The notes under the pieces are model-generated. The model did no database searches. It saw nothing but the letters and a program-made list of their open reading frames with translations, and had not been told where the DNA came from. Positions 33,024 to 43,845 of a DNA stretch of 64,000 nt are shown one piece after another. The translations under genes and the position numbers were made by a program. How positions within the stretch are numbered: the first letter of the stretch is position 1; each line of letters opens with the position of its first letter. This DNA comes from Fragilariopsis cylindrus CCMP1102 (Eukaryota; Bacillariophyta; Bacillariophyceae; Bacillariales; Bacillariaceae): contig FMBT01000308.1 of NCBI GenBank assembly GCA_900095095.1, positions 248,001 through 312,000 on the forward strand. Reading direction: 5' to 3'.

Positions 33024-33636
33024 CGAACTCGCGTTTATTTTTCTAATATATAGTCGTGATTGGAGATTTAAATGTATTGTAATTGTTATTAATTTATAAT
33101 TTATTTATACAAGTTACAGAAAACTTCTACTGAATATAGAGTTAGGATTACTATACGTACTATACGTATCACGCTGTATGGTCTTCTATATATTTTGGAA
33201 AGGGATGTATGCTTTTATTACAGTTACTTTATCACCTTTTTTGGGTTACCACCTCTTTATTTTAATTGAAAAGTGAACCAATTATTTTGGTGTGCGCCAA
33301 CTGTTGGATTTATCATGAATTTTCAAAAAAGCTCTAAGTACCTAGTTGCTTTTTGCTGTCGCGAACACAAATAACTTATGAAAATTTATACAACGCACAA
33401 GGTGATACTTTGAAAAATTAGTGATTTTAGATAAAGGTTTGAAGGTATGTTTGTATTTTTAATATATATTTTATATTTGATTGGAGCGGATATTTCTCCT
33501 ACATTCTTAATTTAATTTTGTTACATACGTTGTGGTATATATTATTCTATAACAACCGAACTATAACGATTGTACTTCACCATAACAACGTTCAACTTTA
33601 GTTTTTGATGTATCTGTTCTCGAATAAGAATAAAGT
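33024..33636. other. Convergent spacer inside the element
   Basis: AT-rich spacer of 613 bp between the ORC1-like gene and the gene converging on it. No repeat or further coding region is supported. Confidence 0.4.
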
Positions 33637-34191
33637 TTATTCTGGTGTTGACTCATCACTAGGCAAACCATGATACTCCAATGCGCCAATGTAAGGCGGA
33701 GCAAAGGAAGAAACTTCTTCAATTGCGTCGAGTGTATCATTGTGAGGTGGAGTAAACAAAGAAACTTCTTCAACTACGTCAGATGGTACTTCTACGTTCC
33801 CAGGCCAAACATACGTTGGCAGATCAACAAATCCTGCTACATGATCGGCTGAGTCTCTTACGTCCTGTGGAACCATTTCTGTACCCCACTCTTCGACGAA
33901 ACGGTTGACCATTGGTATCCACTCATATTCCAGCTTAGACGCATACACAACTGTACTGTTTCTTGTTCCACTTCGTTCTTGATTCAATCCATCGATTGTA
34001 TTCTTGATATCTTCGAGTTGCTTGACATAACGGACACATTCTTCTATATTCTCAAAGAATGAAACAACACCAAACCATCGTACATTACCAGGAACAAAAA
34101 CAGTCCTAACGTACAGATGTTTGAAACGGTTTCTGTTGAGACGGTTGTCTGGGCCAGTGTATTTACCAACAAAGAAGAGTCGATTGATCAT
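33637..34191 (-). CDS. Unknown transposon-encoded protein, 184 aa
   Basis: Intact frame from ATG at 34191. No family recognised. It starts 'MINRLFFVGKYTGPDNRL' and has a mixed alpha/beta look to about residue 130. The acidic C-terminal tail holds an internal repeat: 'VVEEVSLFTPPHNDTLD' followed by 'AIEEVSSFAPPYIGALE'. It lies entirely within the hAT element, convergent with the ORC1-like gene, so it is probably element cargo. Confidence 0.6.
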   Translation of the reverse strand: MINRLFFVGKYTGPDNRLNRNRFKHLYVRTVFVPGNVRWFGVVSFFENIEECVRYVKQLEDIKNTIDGLNQERSGTRNSTVVYASKLEYEWIPMVNRFVEEWGTEMVPQDVRDSADHVAGFVDLPTYVWPGNVEVPSDVVEEVSLFTPPHNDTLDAIEEVSSFAPPYIGALEYHGLPSDESTPE

Positions 34192-34681
34192 GATGAAGTG
34201 TTTGTATTAGTATTTATGGTTTGGTTGTGTGCCGAGGTTCAATGATCACAACTTAGTTTAAAGATAATTATTTAATTTTATAGTTACACTTTCAATTCCG
34301 CGATAATTATCCATGAGGTGCAACGCTATGGAACTTTACTTGTTTTGTCTTAGTATACAAAAACGTTCATTCCATTGACATGAAGAAAGTGGTGCGTTTG
34401 TCTTAAATAGTTATAATAGACTCAACGACCATTTTTATTATGTTAAAAGGGACCCTGCACCTCTACTTACCGTCGGTTTTTTCTCACACAATGCTTTGGA
34501 GAAAACGGTGCGATTGTCGTAATCGCTGTTGCTATAGACTCAACGGTCGAAATAATCTTTTAGTTATTATTCCTCAACAATATATCAATATGAATTTCAA
34601 ACAGTTAATATTGTCATGGAAATAACAAATTACAAATTGCACGTTGCAAATTAGTAATTGAACAGTCAGTTTTTACAAAAA
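34192..34681. promoter_or_regulatory. Divergent spacer inside the element
   Basis: Between two divergent element genes and therefore the likely place of both promoters. The sentence-like pair 'GGTGCGTTTGTCTTAAATAG' near 34392 and 'GGTGCGATTGTCGTAATCGC' near 34508 looks like a diverged direct repeat about 117 bp apart. Confidence 0.4.
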
Positions 34682-35242
34682 ATGTCGCAATCTAGTGAAA
34701 CAAAAACCGTCTTAGACTGCCCCTCCCTAGATGATATATCATGTGGTTGGGAAACGCCAAGGAATGAAACAATACAGTTGTGTCAACCAAGTCAATTTTC
34801 CGACCAGTACAATAGCAATTCTAGCCTCAAGATAGGAACATCCGATACAACATCTACGGTATGTGGAGGATTTTCGATGAACATTAATATACCTCCCAAA
34901 AAACTTTTCCAAACTTTGCCATCTCCATCACTCGACCACACTCAACCCGCAGATCCTCAATCGATTCTTACCAAGCAACCATTACCATCACCATCACGCA
35001 CCTACACACAACCAAATGATTCTCAATCAAATCTTTCACAGCAATCCCTTTCATCAACTCAAGATTCGAACGAAGCCATATTCCCGTCCCCACCTCCTAT
35101 TGCATTCCTTTCGCCGACTGTAGGTCGTTTTACTGGTTTCTTTGGTCCTCACTGGAGCAACCTACAGAGGGATTTGAAGAGACAGGAAAAAGAGGATTTG
35201 AAGAGACAAAAAAGAGAGGATTCGAAGAGACACAAAAAATGA
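34682..35242 (+). CDS. Unknown transposon-encoded Ser/Pro-rich protein with basic tail, 186 aa
   Basis: ATG at 34682 (an upstream in-frame extension has no ATG). The protein is rich in Ser, Gln and Pro, with repeated blocks 'LPSPSLDHTQPADPQS' and 'LPSPSRTYTQPNDSQS'. It ends in a basic tandem repeat 'DLKRQEKEDLKRQKREDSKR'. It is probably disordered; the tail could bind nucleic acid or act as a nuclear signal (inference). No family recognised. Confidence 0.55.
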   Translation: MSQSSETKTVLDCPSLDDISCGWETPRNETIQLCQPSQFSDQYNSNSSLKIGTSDTTSTVCGGFSMNINIPPKKLFQTLPSPSLDHTQPADPQSILTKQPLPSPSRTYTQPNDSQSNLSQQSLSSTQDSNEAIFPSPPPIAFLSPTVGRFTGFFGPHWSNLQRDLKRQEKEDLKRQKREDSKRHKK

Positions 35243-35440
35243 TCTTCGTTCCTTTAGGAATCGAAGCAGCACCACTCCTTTCGCCGATTGTATATGCTTG
35301 TACTTCTTCGTATAGCTACTTACGGCTGGATGTCAATAGACAAAACAATGAACTACGGAGTTATGTCCTATTATTTAAGGAAACAATTTATCTACTGTAT
35401 TATATTCATTTGGTTATCATATTTATTTACTATTTATAAT

Positions 35441-35480
35441 TCACTATCAATTATTTTACTTCACTATCAATTATTTTACT
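35441..35480. repeat. Perfect 20-bp tandem duplication
   Basis: TCACTATCAATTATTTTACT occurs twice in direct succession, just before the 3' ends of two convergent element genes. Confidence 0.9.
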
Positions 35481-35538
35481 AACCACTTATACTGGATAAG
35501 TCGTGTGATTCTGTCTACATACATGTTATGTTCACTAC

Positions 35539-36342
35539 CTAGTAAACAATATGTCCGCCATGTAACACCTTTCGTAGGTGACATAGATGATGCATCTCAA
35601 CAAATTTACCTTCAGGAAAATTACGTTTGATATCAGTCAACGCCACACATGCTTCTCGATATGTCTTTTTACCACCTAGTGCTTTCATCTCCAAAACCTC
35701 CTTCAAATAAACTGTTAGGTGTTCTGGAACAGCCATTACTTGATTGTTAGTAACCATTCTGGTAATGAAATCAGGACTGTAAAAATGGGATCGGACCAAT
35801 TCTGGTAGACCATTGACCAAATTCCACACAAGAAGGAAAGTTGGACACATCTTTTCGTCACCTTCGGTATGTCGGATCAGGTTCTCAGGATAGTCAGCCT
35901 CAGCGTGGTACGTAAAGAGAGGCCTATCCCATGAAATCATAGGACATACTGAATCAAATTCTGAATCAATCCGATGATACAGGTTGGTCCCATCACCAAC
36001 TAATTTATCTTTCAATTCATAAAGCGCCGCGTATTCAACTTTATTTAACCTAGTTGAATTCATAAACGATTGACAGACACCTTCGTCTGCAATCGGAACT
36101 GGATACGCTTTTCCTGCCTTAACCAGACCTTGTATCATCTGAGAATTTTCATCTCTAACGGGAACAACTGCGATTTCTCCAAGTGTGTCGGGAGCGAGAC
36201 AGTAACGTGGTAATAAATTTCCATGTACGTCCATGCGCTGACCAGCGAATGGACGTCTTGGTGGTGGTTGACTGAAATTAAGATGGTTGTTCTCGTCGGC
36301 GATCATACAGTTGATCCCGTCTTCCTGGTGATGCACCTTCAT
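35539..36342 (-). CDS. Unknown transposon-encoded protein, 267 aa
   Basis: Intact frame from ATG at 36342. No family recognised. Features: Pro-rich N-terminal patch ('SQPPPRRPFAGQRMDVHG'), a globular middle with several aromatic residues, and a C-terminal His/Cys cluster 'MHHLCHLRKVLHGGH' that could bind metal. It is the third gene in the element without a recognised family; codon use looks like that of the transposase gene. Its promoter would face the transposase promoter across 36343-37319. Confidence 0.6.
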   Translation of the reverse strand: MKVHHQEDGINCMIADENNHLNFSQPPPRRPFAGQRMDVHGNLLPRYCLAPDTLGEIAVVPVRDENSQMIQGLVKAGKAYPVPIADEGVCQSFMNSTRLNKVEYAALYELKDKLVGDGTNLYHRIDSEFDSVCPMISWDRPLFTYHAEADYPENLIRHTEGDEKMCPTFLLVWNLVNGLPELVRSHFYSPDFITRMVTNNQVMAVPEHLTVYLKEVLEMKALGGKKTYREACVALTDIKRNFPEGKFVEMHHLCHLRKVLHGGHIVY

Positions 36343-37319
36343 GTTATGGTTAGTGTAGCTTGATTAAAGTTCGTAGTGAAGATATGGTTGTGTCGACCTT
36401 TCTAATTTCTTCTCGTTTTAATTTGTGTGACCAAATAGTAATTGCAAGGTTTTTTGCGATTTCGATAACTAGCAACGTCGAAAAAAATGTACAAGAGTAA
36501 GCCTACGTTCATCTTAGTGCTATTATTTGTTGCTGGTATCTCCCACCGCTGGTGCATCTCCGGACGACAATGATGATACTTGATAATGTTTTTGTCACTC
36601 CATTTCACAGTAAGTACGTGAGTATATCCAATTATAGTATGATGTGTGAGTTAAATCTATCATTCTATATGTTATAAGGATTATTCAACTCACCCACGGG
36701 AGAGTTGTAGCAAATAATTTCGGAATTGAATCATTTTTTAACAAACGATAAGAGGTGCGTTGTACTTAATTTATGTATTAGCGTGAGTTGCAAAGATATA
36801 CATTTTTCTCCTTCACTCTCTTCCGTTGAGTGATGTAAATGACAAAAGCGGAGAATGTTCTTCGAAGGTAGTTACATAATACTAAAAATAATAAAAACCG
36901 AAAACCAATTGCTTGTTGACCGTTAGATCTAGTGACTCCGCTTACATATTATAAGCATATATATTTAATATAGCCCAAAGTTTCTCCGCGTCGGGTGATA
37001 CTACTCATAGTGTTTGAGAATTTAATCACCTCACTCTTCGTAATAGTTAATGAGCAAACACTCCTAGTACAGAATTTTCAATGGTGGTGGAATGGATGGA
37101 GTACACCTAGAAAGGTGATATATGGAGTAGTTATCTCGCACCGTTTACAATGAGTAACTAAATACAATCGATAGATCTCCTGCGCTAGGCAAATCTTCGT
37201 CTAGCTTTCATTCAATTTTGAATTGCAATGGAAATTCACATAAATTGGAATTTAGTTATACATAAACAGTTAACAACATCTCGTCTTAAATTAGTACCAA
37301 TTCGGAAAATTACTTACAT
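36343..37319. promoter_or_regulatory. Divergent spacer upstream of the transposase
   Basis: 977 bp between two divergent element genes. A 68-codon minus-strand frame at 36402-36608 shows no family features and is not called. The promoters of the transposase and of the 267-aa gene should lie here. Confidence 0.45.
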
Positions 37320-39671
37320 ATGAGTTCTCAATCATCTACCGACGTGTCCGCATTAGGGGCTAGTCAATCCATTGAATCGGATAGTTCTTCGTCTGGTGAT
37401 GGATATACAAACACAAGTATGCCTCGAAAAGCAACTAAGAAGAAAAATGAGGAAGTACGTCAACATTTCACGTACGTACTAGATGAATCAAGTGGAAGAA
37501 CTGCTGCCATGTGCAAACATTGCAATGAAATTGTGGTTAGAGCAAAGGTCGTCAATATTACACGGCTATCGGGTCACATCACCGATAAATGTGAAAGAGT
37601 AAACGATTCGTTGAAGCGTCGGTGTTCCCAAAGTAGTCAAGAGGCCAAGCGTCGTAAAAAGGACTCTTCCCAAATTGTCTTAGGTTTCGGTGGAACGATT
37701 TCCAATGAGCCAAGTGGTGCTGCTATAGCCAGGTCTGCAATAACAAATCTGAAACGAGCAACAACTTCTGCACGCCGTGGACCAAAGATTCAATCCTACA
37801 TGTCTAGTCATTATCATATAATGACTCAAGAAAGATTCGACGACTTTATGATTCGTGAGGTTGAGCTTCGATTGGCACGTTTTGATCCTATGAATTATTT
37901 TTTCGATCCTCTCGTAAGAAATAACTATGTCCAAACACATGGAAAGAGTATCTTGAAGTGGTATCCTGGTACACAAGATACTTTGTTCACTAGGTATGTT
38001 TTCCCAATTGATAGGAAAATAATGGAAAAAATCACCGCTGAAGTTGAAAGCATGCCTGGCTGTGCATCTTTGGAAGTCGATGGAGTCACCTGCAATCGTC
38101 GTAGTCATTTGGTTTACACAATATCGAAAGGTGACATTTCACTATTTTTGAAAACCAGTCAACTTGGTGACAGAGTTCACGAAACGGAGGCAGAAGCAGA
38201 TGACATTGTCGAAACAATTGAGACCACTGAAACAAAATACAAAACAAGTATCACCAATATGGCAGTCGACAATGCGGGTGTCCCAGCACTTTGTCTTGGT
38301 TTGGAAAGATTCAAAGAAAAGTATCCACATCATGCACCGATAACAATTACCCGTGACCCAGGTCACTGTCTTGATCTATTGTCAAAGGATTGTGTAGACC
38401 TACAGCTGTTTAAAAATTTAATCACAGACATTGAAAAACTTACATCGGTGCTGACAAACGATAAGATTCGTGGAATGATGGACAAGTTGTACAGCACTGG
38501 ATTAGTACCTACAGCCTTGGGTAAATTGAAGATGTACGAGCCGACTCGTATCGGTAAAATTGCTCTGTATCTGGAATCCCTTCTCAAGTTAGAAAATTTT
38601 GTGACATCACTTCAGAACTTGAAACCATACAAACGAATCTTCGATGGTCGAACTGTTGCTACCAAGAAAAGTTGGGACGAGGCACTCAAGCCGGCTACGA
38701 ATCCAAACTGGTGGCGCCAAATTAAGTTAGCGTTTCGATGGTTCAATGCCATAAACATTTGTCAAAATGTCACTAGTAGAAACAATTTTCCACAGAGTGC
38801 TTACTTGCCACTTGTGGTGTCATTGAAAAATGAGTTTGATTTTTTAGAATGCGGTTTTGAAGGAAAAATGACTGATGCTGGTTTTGATGTCGAGTTGCAG
38901 AAGGATTTCTGCAAATGTCTGAAAAAACGATTCAACATGGATGGTAAAAAACCCGAGGGTAGATGTGTCGGACTACTATCTGAACATCAGATTTGGGCGT
39001 TCATGTGCGACCCGTTCCGAAGACGGTTACCGTGTCACATTATTATACAACGTACCCGGGGATCACAACTGACAGAGATGCTAACGTTCTTTTCAAATAA
39101 TGACAACAACCAAATGGCCGATTTACGTAGTGGCTTTAATGATTTTACCACGAATATGGGCAGCTGGAAGGATTTCCGCGACGACAAGCCAAAACTAGAG
39201 ACTTTTTTTTCAAACGAGGACGAAAAGGTTGCTATAGAAGAGCAGCAAAAACTTCGAATCAAATCAGTAGTTGATTGGGTTGACGATACTGATGGTGTCA
39301 GTGGTAGACTAGCGTGGTTATCAGTTGCTCCGAATGACCTATTTAAGAACACAATAGCATTCCCGTTGATGTCGGCAAGAACATCCGGATCGATGTCGGT
39401 GGAAAGAGTTGCTAAACCTTTGAAGAATAATATCTTCACTGTGAATCGCAATCGATTAGGTTTCCATAAGGCATCAGTTCTATTGCGTGTTGGCATAAAT
39501 TTACGTTACTGCTACAACGCTAATATGAAAATTAGAGGTGTTGTTGACAACACCTCCACCGCACTACAAGAAAAGTTATTGGATTTTCATGCAGCGAGAG
39601 AAGATGTCCATCGTATGGATGTAAAGGAGGCGTCAGAATCTAACTCAATCACAGAAAAAAAGGTGGAATAG
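37320..39671 (+). CDS. hAT-family transposase with N-terminal BED-type zinc finger
   Basis: 783 aa, intact, no intron. A BED-like finger lies at about residues 40-95 ('AAMCKHCNEIVVRAK', then 'ITRLSGHITDKCE'). The catalytic core has 'ASLEVDGVT' (candidate first Asp, residue 254) and 'NMAVDNAG' (second Asp, about 317) with 'DPGHCLDLLSKD', the counterpart of the hAT 'C..H.lnL.lkD' block. The C-terminal hAT dimerisation region reads 'TSGSMSVERVAKPLKNN...NRNRLGFHKASVLLRV', containing the conserved Glu of 'SxxxER'. The enzyme cuts and rejoins the element ends and makes 8-bp duplications, which matches the ends seen here. All candidate catalytic residues are present, so it may be active. Confidence 0.92.
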   Translation: MSSQSSTDVSALGASQSIESDSSSSGDGYTNTSMPRKATKKKNEEVRQHFTYVLDESSGRTAAMCKHCNEIVVRAKVVNITRLSGHITDKCERVNDSLKRRCSQSSQEAKRRKKDSSQIVLGFGGTISNEPSGAAIARSAITNLKRATTSARRGPKIQSYMSSHYHIMTQERFDDFMIREVELRLARFDPMNYFFDPLVRNNYVQTHGKSILKWYPGTQDTLFTRYVFPIDRKIMEKITAEVESMPGCASLEVDGVTCNRRSHLVYTISKGDISLFLKTSQLGDRVHETEAEADDIVETIETTETKYKTSITNMAVDNAGVPALCLGLERFKEKYPHHAPITITRDPGHCLDLLSKDCVDLQLFKNLITDIEKLTSVLTNDKIRGMMDKLYSTGLVPTALGKLKMYEPTRIGKIALYLESLLKLENFVTSLQNLKPYKRIFDGRTVATKKSWDEALKPATNPNWWRQIKLAFRWFNAINICQNVTSRNNFPQSAYLPLVVSLKNEFDFLECGFEGKMTDAGFDVELQKDFCKCLKKRFNMDGKKPEGRCVGLLSEHQIWAFMCDPFRRRLPCHIIIQRTRGSQLTEMLTFFSNNDNNQMADLRSGFNDFTTNMGSWKDFRDDKPKLETFFSNEDEKVAIEEQQKLRIKSVVDWVDDTDGVSGRLAWLSVAPNDLFKNTIAFPLMSARTSGSMSVERVAKPLKNNIFTVNRNRLGFHKASVLLRVGINLRYCYNANMKIRGVVDNTSTALQEKLLDFHAAREDVHRMDVKEASESNSITEKKVE

Positions 39672-40582
39672 ATCCAAACACATAGTCATGGTTTGATGGA
39701 TATGTTATTATTGTTACATGAAATCTATCTTTCGGAAATTGGTATGGAAGAATGTAGGATGTTTTGACGGTGTTGGTCACCATATTTATTGAAGTATGTG
39801 TCACCCGTACGTCACATGTTCTAAGTGTACGATTATTCAAGTAAAAATTATATATTAGTAGTGCGCTTCACCTTATATTGGTAACTATAGAACTATAATT
39901 CTGTCTACTTTTTTAGTAATATAATCTAAATTCGTACTACATATAGGAAGGTATTATTTGAGTCTATATTATGTGTCTATGGTTGCTAGAAAATTAGATG
40001 TGAATGTAGATCTATACCGAACTATGGTGAATTTCTAGAAACCATAGATAATTCCATATATTCCATATATTCCCTAAAATCAGTACGTTTATCGTGACAG
40101 AAGAGAAAGATAATATTTGGTACAAATTTGAGACATATTTGGGACAACAGAGATAGGTGTTGTCCCAAATTTACAAATCCAAGAAGTATGAGACTAATTG
40201 TAATTTGAATAGTAGTTGCTGTTTTAGAAAACGTATCTGAATAAAAACTGAATTGGTCAAAAGTGTAAATAAACTTGCTTTTTATATTATTTTACGTGTT
40301 TACAGCGATTTCGCTAAGTAAATGTCTTAAAAATAGCATTAAGTATCGGATTTGGGACAAAAGCTAATACTAAAGACCAGTTTTAGACAAATTTGAGACA
40401 CATTTGGGACAAAACATATTGTAGGTGTCGTGCGCGTGATAATCACCACGTGTTTTTCTCTGGTAATTGTGAAATTGGGATTGGGTATAGATAGTTACTG
40501 AACTTAGTGCACAAGGTGAAAGGGATCTCACAGTATATACGCACTCGTTCAGATTTGTGTCGACTTATCAGGGTCACCGAAA
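39672..40582. repeat. Convergent spacer with TTTGGGACAA repeats and a perfect hairpin
   Basis: Between the 3' ends of the transposase and protease genes. AAATTTGAGACA(T/C)ATTTGGGACAA occurs at 40124 and 40389, and TTTGGGACAA also at 40351. At 40137-40170 ATTTGGGACAAC and its exact complement form a 12-bp stem with a 10-base loop. No coding region is supported. Confidence 0.75.
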
Positions 40583-43060
40583 TTAGTTATCAACATCTGA
40601 ATTAGGATTACGAGTTACAGGTGGGCCATAGATGTATTCGTGTAATTCGGCAGGGTCGTGTGTGACAAAACAGTTCCTCATGTCCTCGTCAATCATAGCT
40701 TGGCCTATGTTTTTCAACTTGGGACCAAGAGTTACAGAGGATTCGCCTGGAGGAACCAAAAATCCGAAACATGGTCCCTCTGCTCGTGCATATATTTTGT
40801 TCTTTGCTAGATGAGGTCGTTTGACGACCGAATCTTCAATCATATAAAAGTGATTCGAAGATGGATGAGCATCAAGACAATCTTCATTAACAAATGTAGT
40901 GAGTGTGTGCATCTTTTTCATCGTCTTTGAGATACTCAAAGCTTTTGGTCGAACTTTTTCATCCTTTAAATGAACAGGGGTTGATGGCGGTTGACTAACT
41001 TTACGCTTTTCTCGTTTTTTTTTGGAATTGCCTCAATTTTTACAACAATGTTACTCTCTCCTATACCTTTCGTCTTTCGACGCTTACCAACAGGAAGTTG
41101 GTTTACCTTTCCTTTAGCGTTTTTAGTACTAATCGACAACTTCTTGCCGTTGCTAAGGTTCCTATCGTCGCTTGAATTGTCAACTGAGTTGTTGTCCGAA
41201 TCATTATCCATTTCAAAGTTATCTCCTCCTTGATACTCGTCGTCGATGTCTTCGGCCGCCGCTTTTCTTTTCTTAGCGTTACGAGATGAAGAAGCAGCAG
41301 GAGCGGTCTGCGACCTACTGCGGAGCTTCATCGATGAAGCTTCGGCTGGTGGCTCCTTTAAGGTGACCGAGGCCTTTTTAACCTGTTCATCCTTTTTAAG
41401 CTGTTCATCCACCTTCTTACGCCGTTCAACCTCCTTCTTACAAATTTCGACCATCTTCTTACGCTGTTCATCCACCTTCTTACGCTGTTCTTCCTTTTTA
41501 CGTTGATCGTCCTTTTTACGTTGATCGTCCTTCTTACGCTGGTCGTCGCTCACTTTCTTGGCTTCAACTCGGGCGTGGTAATTTCTGACCATGAGCATCA
41601 GAGCCGCCAAATCCATTTGAAACTGAAGTACCTCGTCGGAAGTAATCGAACGTAACGTCTCTGAAAAAGCGAAAAAACCTTCAGTTGAATCATAGATCGT
41701 AGGATATTCCTTCTTAACGACAACCTTCGTATACAACCGGCTGATTGCCATCATCGATCTGTACCCGCAACTGTATCCGTCGTTTTGAATGGCACCTATT
41801 ATTACGACGACACAAATAAGTGTTAGAGTCAAAGCATAATTATAAAATAACGTAACAAGCTGATACAAATGGTAACTTACATTGTGGCCTATGGATAGGC
41901 AAGTTAAGATGGGTGAAATGACCATCTTCTTCAAACAATACGTTCAAGAGGTCCCTAACTTTCACACCTAAACCCCAGGTGACATGATTAGGTCGATGAA
42001 TACCCTCTTCTGGTAATGAATCAAAATGAAGAATACACTTCGTTCGATCACTAGGATTAGGTGTCCCACTTCCATCCTTGACATTTAAGTTCATTACAGC
42101 TACAACCGAGTAATGATTGTCTTCAATAATTGGCAATAAAATGCAACCTACCGCAAGTAAGCTTGGTCGAGGCAGTGATGGAGTAGATTTTGTTTGGTGG
42201 TAGAACATCTTATCCATATATTGCAACGCATTATGCTTTTTCTGAAGTTCTGTTACATTAGTCTTGTTGTTATATTCATTGATGGACTGAAACAAACTAC
42301 ATGGCATGATATAAATCTTCTTAGAAAATTTGTCACGAACCATTCTGAAGATACTGTGGACGTCAAACAAATCATCTGTTGCGTACTTCTTTGCATTATC
42401 TTCCATAGCGATGTCGTAGGAATTATGAAGGCGTTGAAGACCGAGGCAAGTAAGACCCACACGATTTGGAACGGCAACCTCCAAATCTTGGTCACCAGAT
42501 GTGAGTAGTTTTACCTGGTTGAGATCAGATGAATCCATCGAGACCACCATACGCAAGTAATGATTGACCCCATCAGCAACTACATACTGCGTTGGAAATG
42601 TGGTGATAAACATATCACCATCAGCCTCGGGGGGAACCAAGGAACTCAAGGTAGGCGTATCAGATAAAGTGACGTGCACCGGTGATTTTCTCGGGAGTCG
42701 TGGAGGTCCTTCGTGTGTAGCTAGTACTAAATGTCGCAGTGTTTGCACATCACTTCCGGAAAACTTCATAAGATCTGCAGGTACGACGTCAGTTACCTCT
42801 GGATCATCATCAGCTTCGAGAACATCATCAAGACCGGCAAGAATGTCTGGACATGAGGAATCGTTTAGAACAAAAGTACCGGTCTTCACTTTCGAAGATG
42901 GGATGACAGAACCCGCTTCTTGTTTAACGACGTGAGCAATCTTGCTGTTCTTAGGACACAGATTTGGTTCCTTTCTAACGGAAACAACCGATTTTGTTGT
43001 GGAACGGGTGGACTTGGAACGACAACCAGTACTACTTGACTTGTTGGTAGGATTCGCCAT
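40583..43060 (-). CDS. C48-type (Ulp1/SENP-like) cysteine protease inside the transposon
   Basis: ATG at 43060; exon 1 43060-41881, an 85-bp GT-AG intron, exon 2 from 41795. The catalytic set fits family C48: His316 in 'EDNHYSVVAVMNL', Asp347 in 'CILHFDSLPEEGIHR', Gln397 and Cys403 in 'QNDGYSCGYRS'. A Lys/Asp/Gln repeat ('KKDDQRKKDDQRKK') and an acidic/basic nuclear-looking region follow. At an A9 run (41015-41023) the first frame leaves coding sequence and stops at 40966; with one more A it continues as 'KREKRKVSQPPSTPV' to 40583. C48 enzymes remove SUMO-like proteins; related genes are found as passengers in MULE and CACTA transposons. Confidence 0.8.
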
Positions 43061-43845
43061 GGTCGATGATGACAACCAAAACGATATCTGAATAATAAAT
43101 GTTGTAAATTGTATTAAAGTATTTTGTTTATGAAGTTAACATAAAGTAAAATTATGCGAATAGACTGAGGTTCGAATTTTTTTAGTTGAGCTAAAATAAA
43201 AGTATAAGGTCAAACTAACACTGTATAAAACCACGATAAGAAGGGTAAAACCATCGTACTTGGTGATGAAACTAGAAGCGATTATCGTAACAGGTTTATT
43301 TCATTCATCAAAATGTGGAAAAGTCCACGGTATAGTAGTGTCACATGATTAATTAGAGCGAGATTGTTAAATGACAATCGTGGGACTGTTACTACACATG
43401 AAAGCTGTACATATTATCAGTAACAAATGTACCTCGTTCACCAATAAATGGTGGGGTTGTACGTGCATGTATCGTGATGTGTCAGTTTCTTTTTCTGTTG
43501 AGGATCAAAATGTACATGTTATCGGTAACTAATGAACCTCGTTCACCAATAACTGGTGAGGATGTACATGCATGTAGCGTGATGTGTCACTTTCTATTCC
43601 TGTTGAGGATCAAAATGTATTGATTTTATGGGTGTGTCCACGGTAGACAGTACGACTTGTAATGTGCGTTGTAATAATTGTCTGTTTTAATATGAATCAC
43701 GAGGAAATCGAGTCCCGCAGGTAGATCTGGAAACTTGAAGAAAAAATTTCAATTAGTGAATGAAAAAAATTGTATCACGAGTTACATTCCTATTCGAAAG
43801 TTCAGGAAACTTCACGTTGAAAGTTTCACCTACTTAAGCTAGTAG
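43061..43845. repeat. Right sub-terminal region with a 105-bp tandem duplication
   Basis: A segment starting TGTACATATTATCAGTAAC at 43406 recurs at 43511 (TGTACATGTTATCGGTAAC), period 105 bp, about 85% alike by eye. Sub-terminal motifs: GAAACTTC at 43806 and GAAACTTG near 43730. No gene is supported; the protease promoter should lie at its left. Confidence 0.75.
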
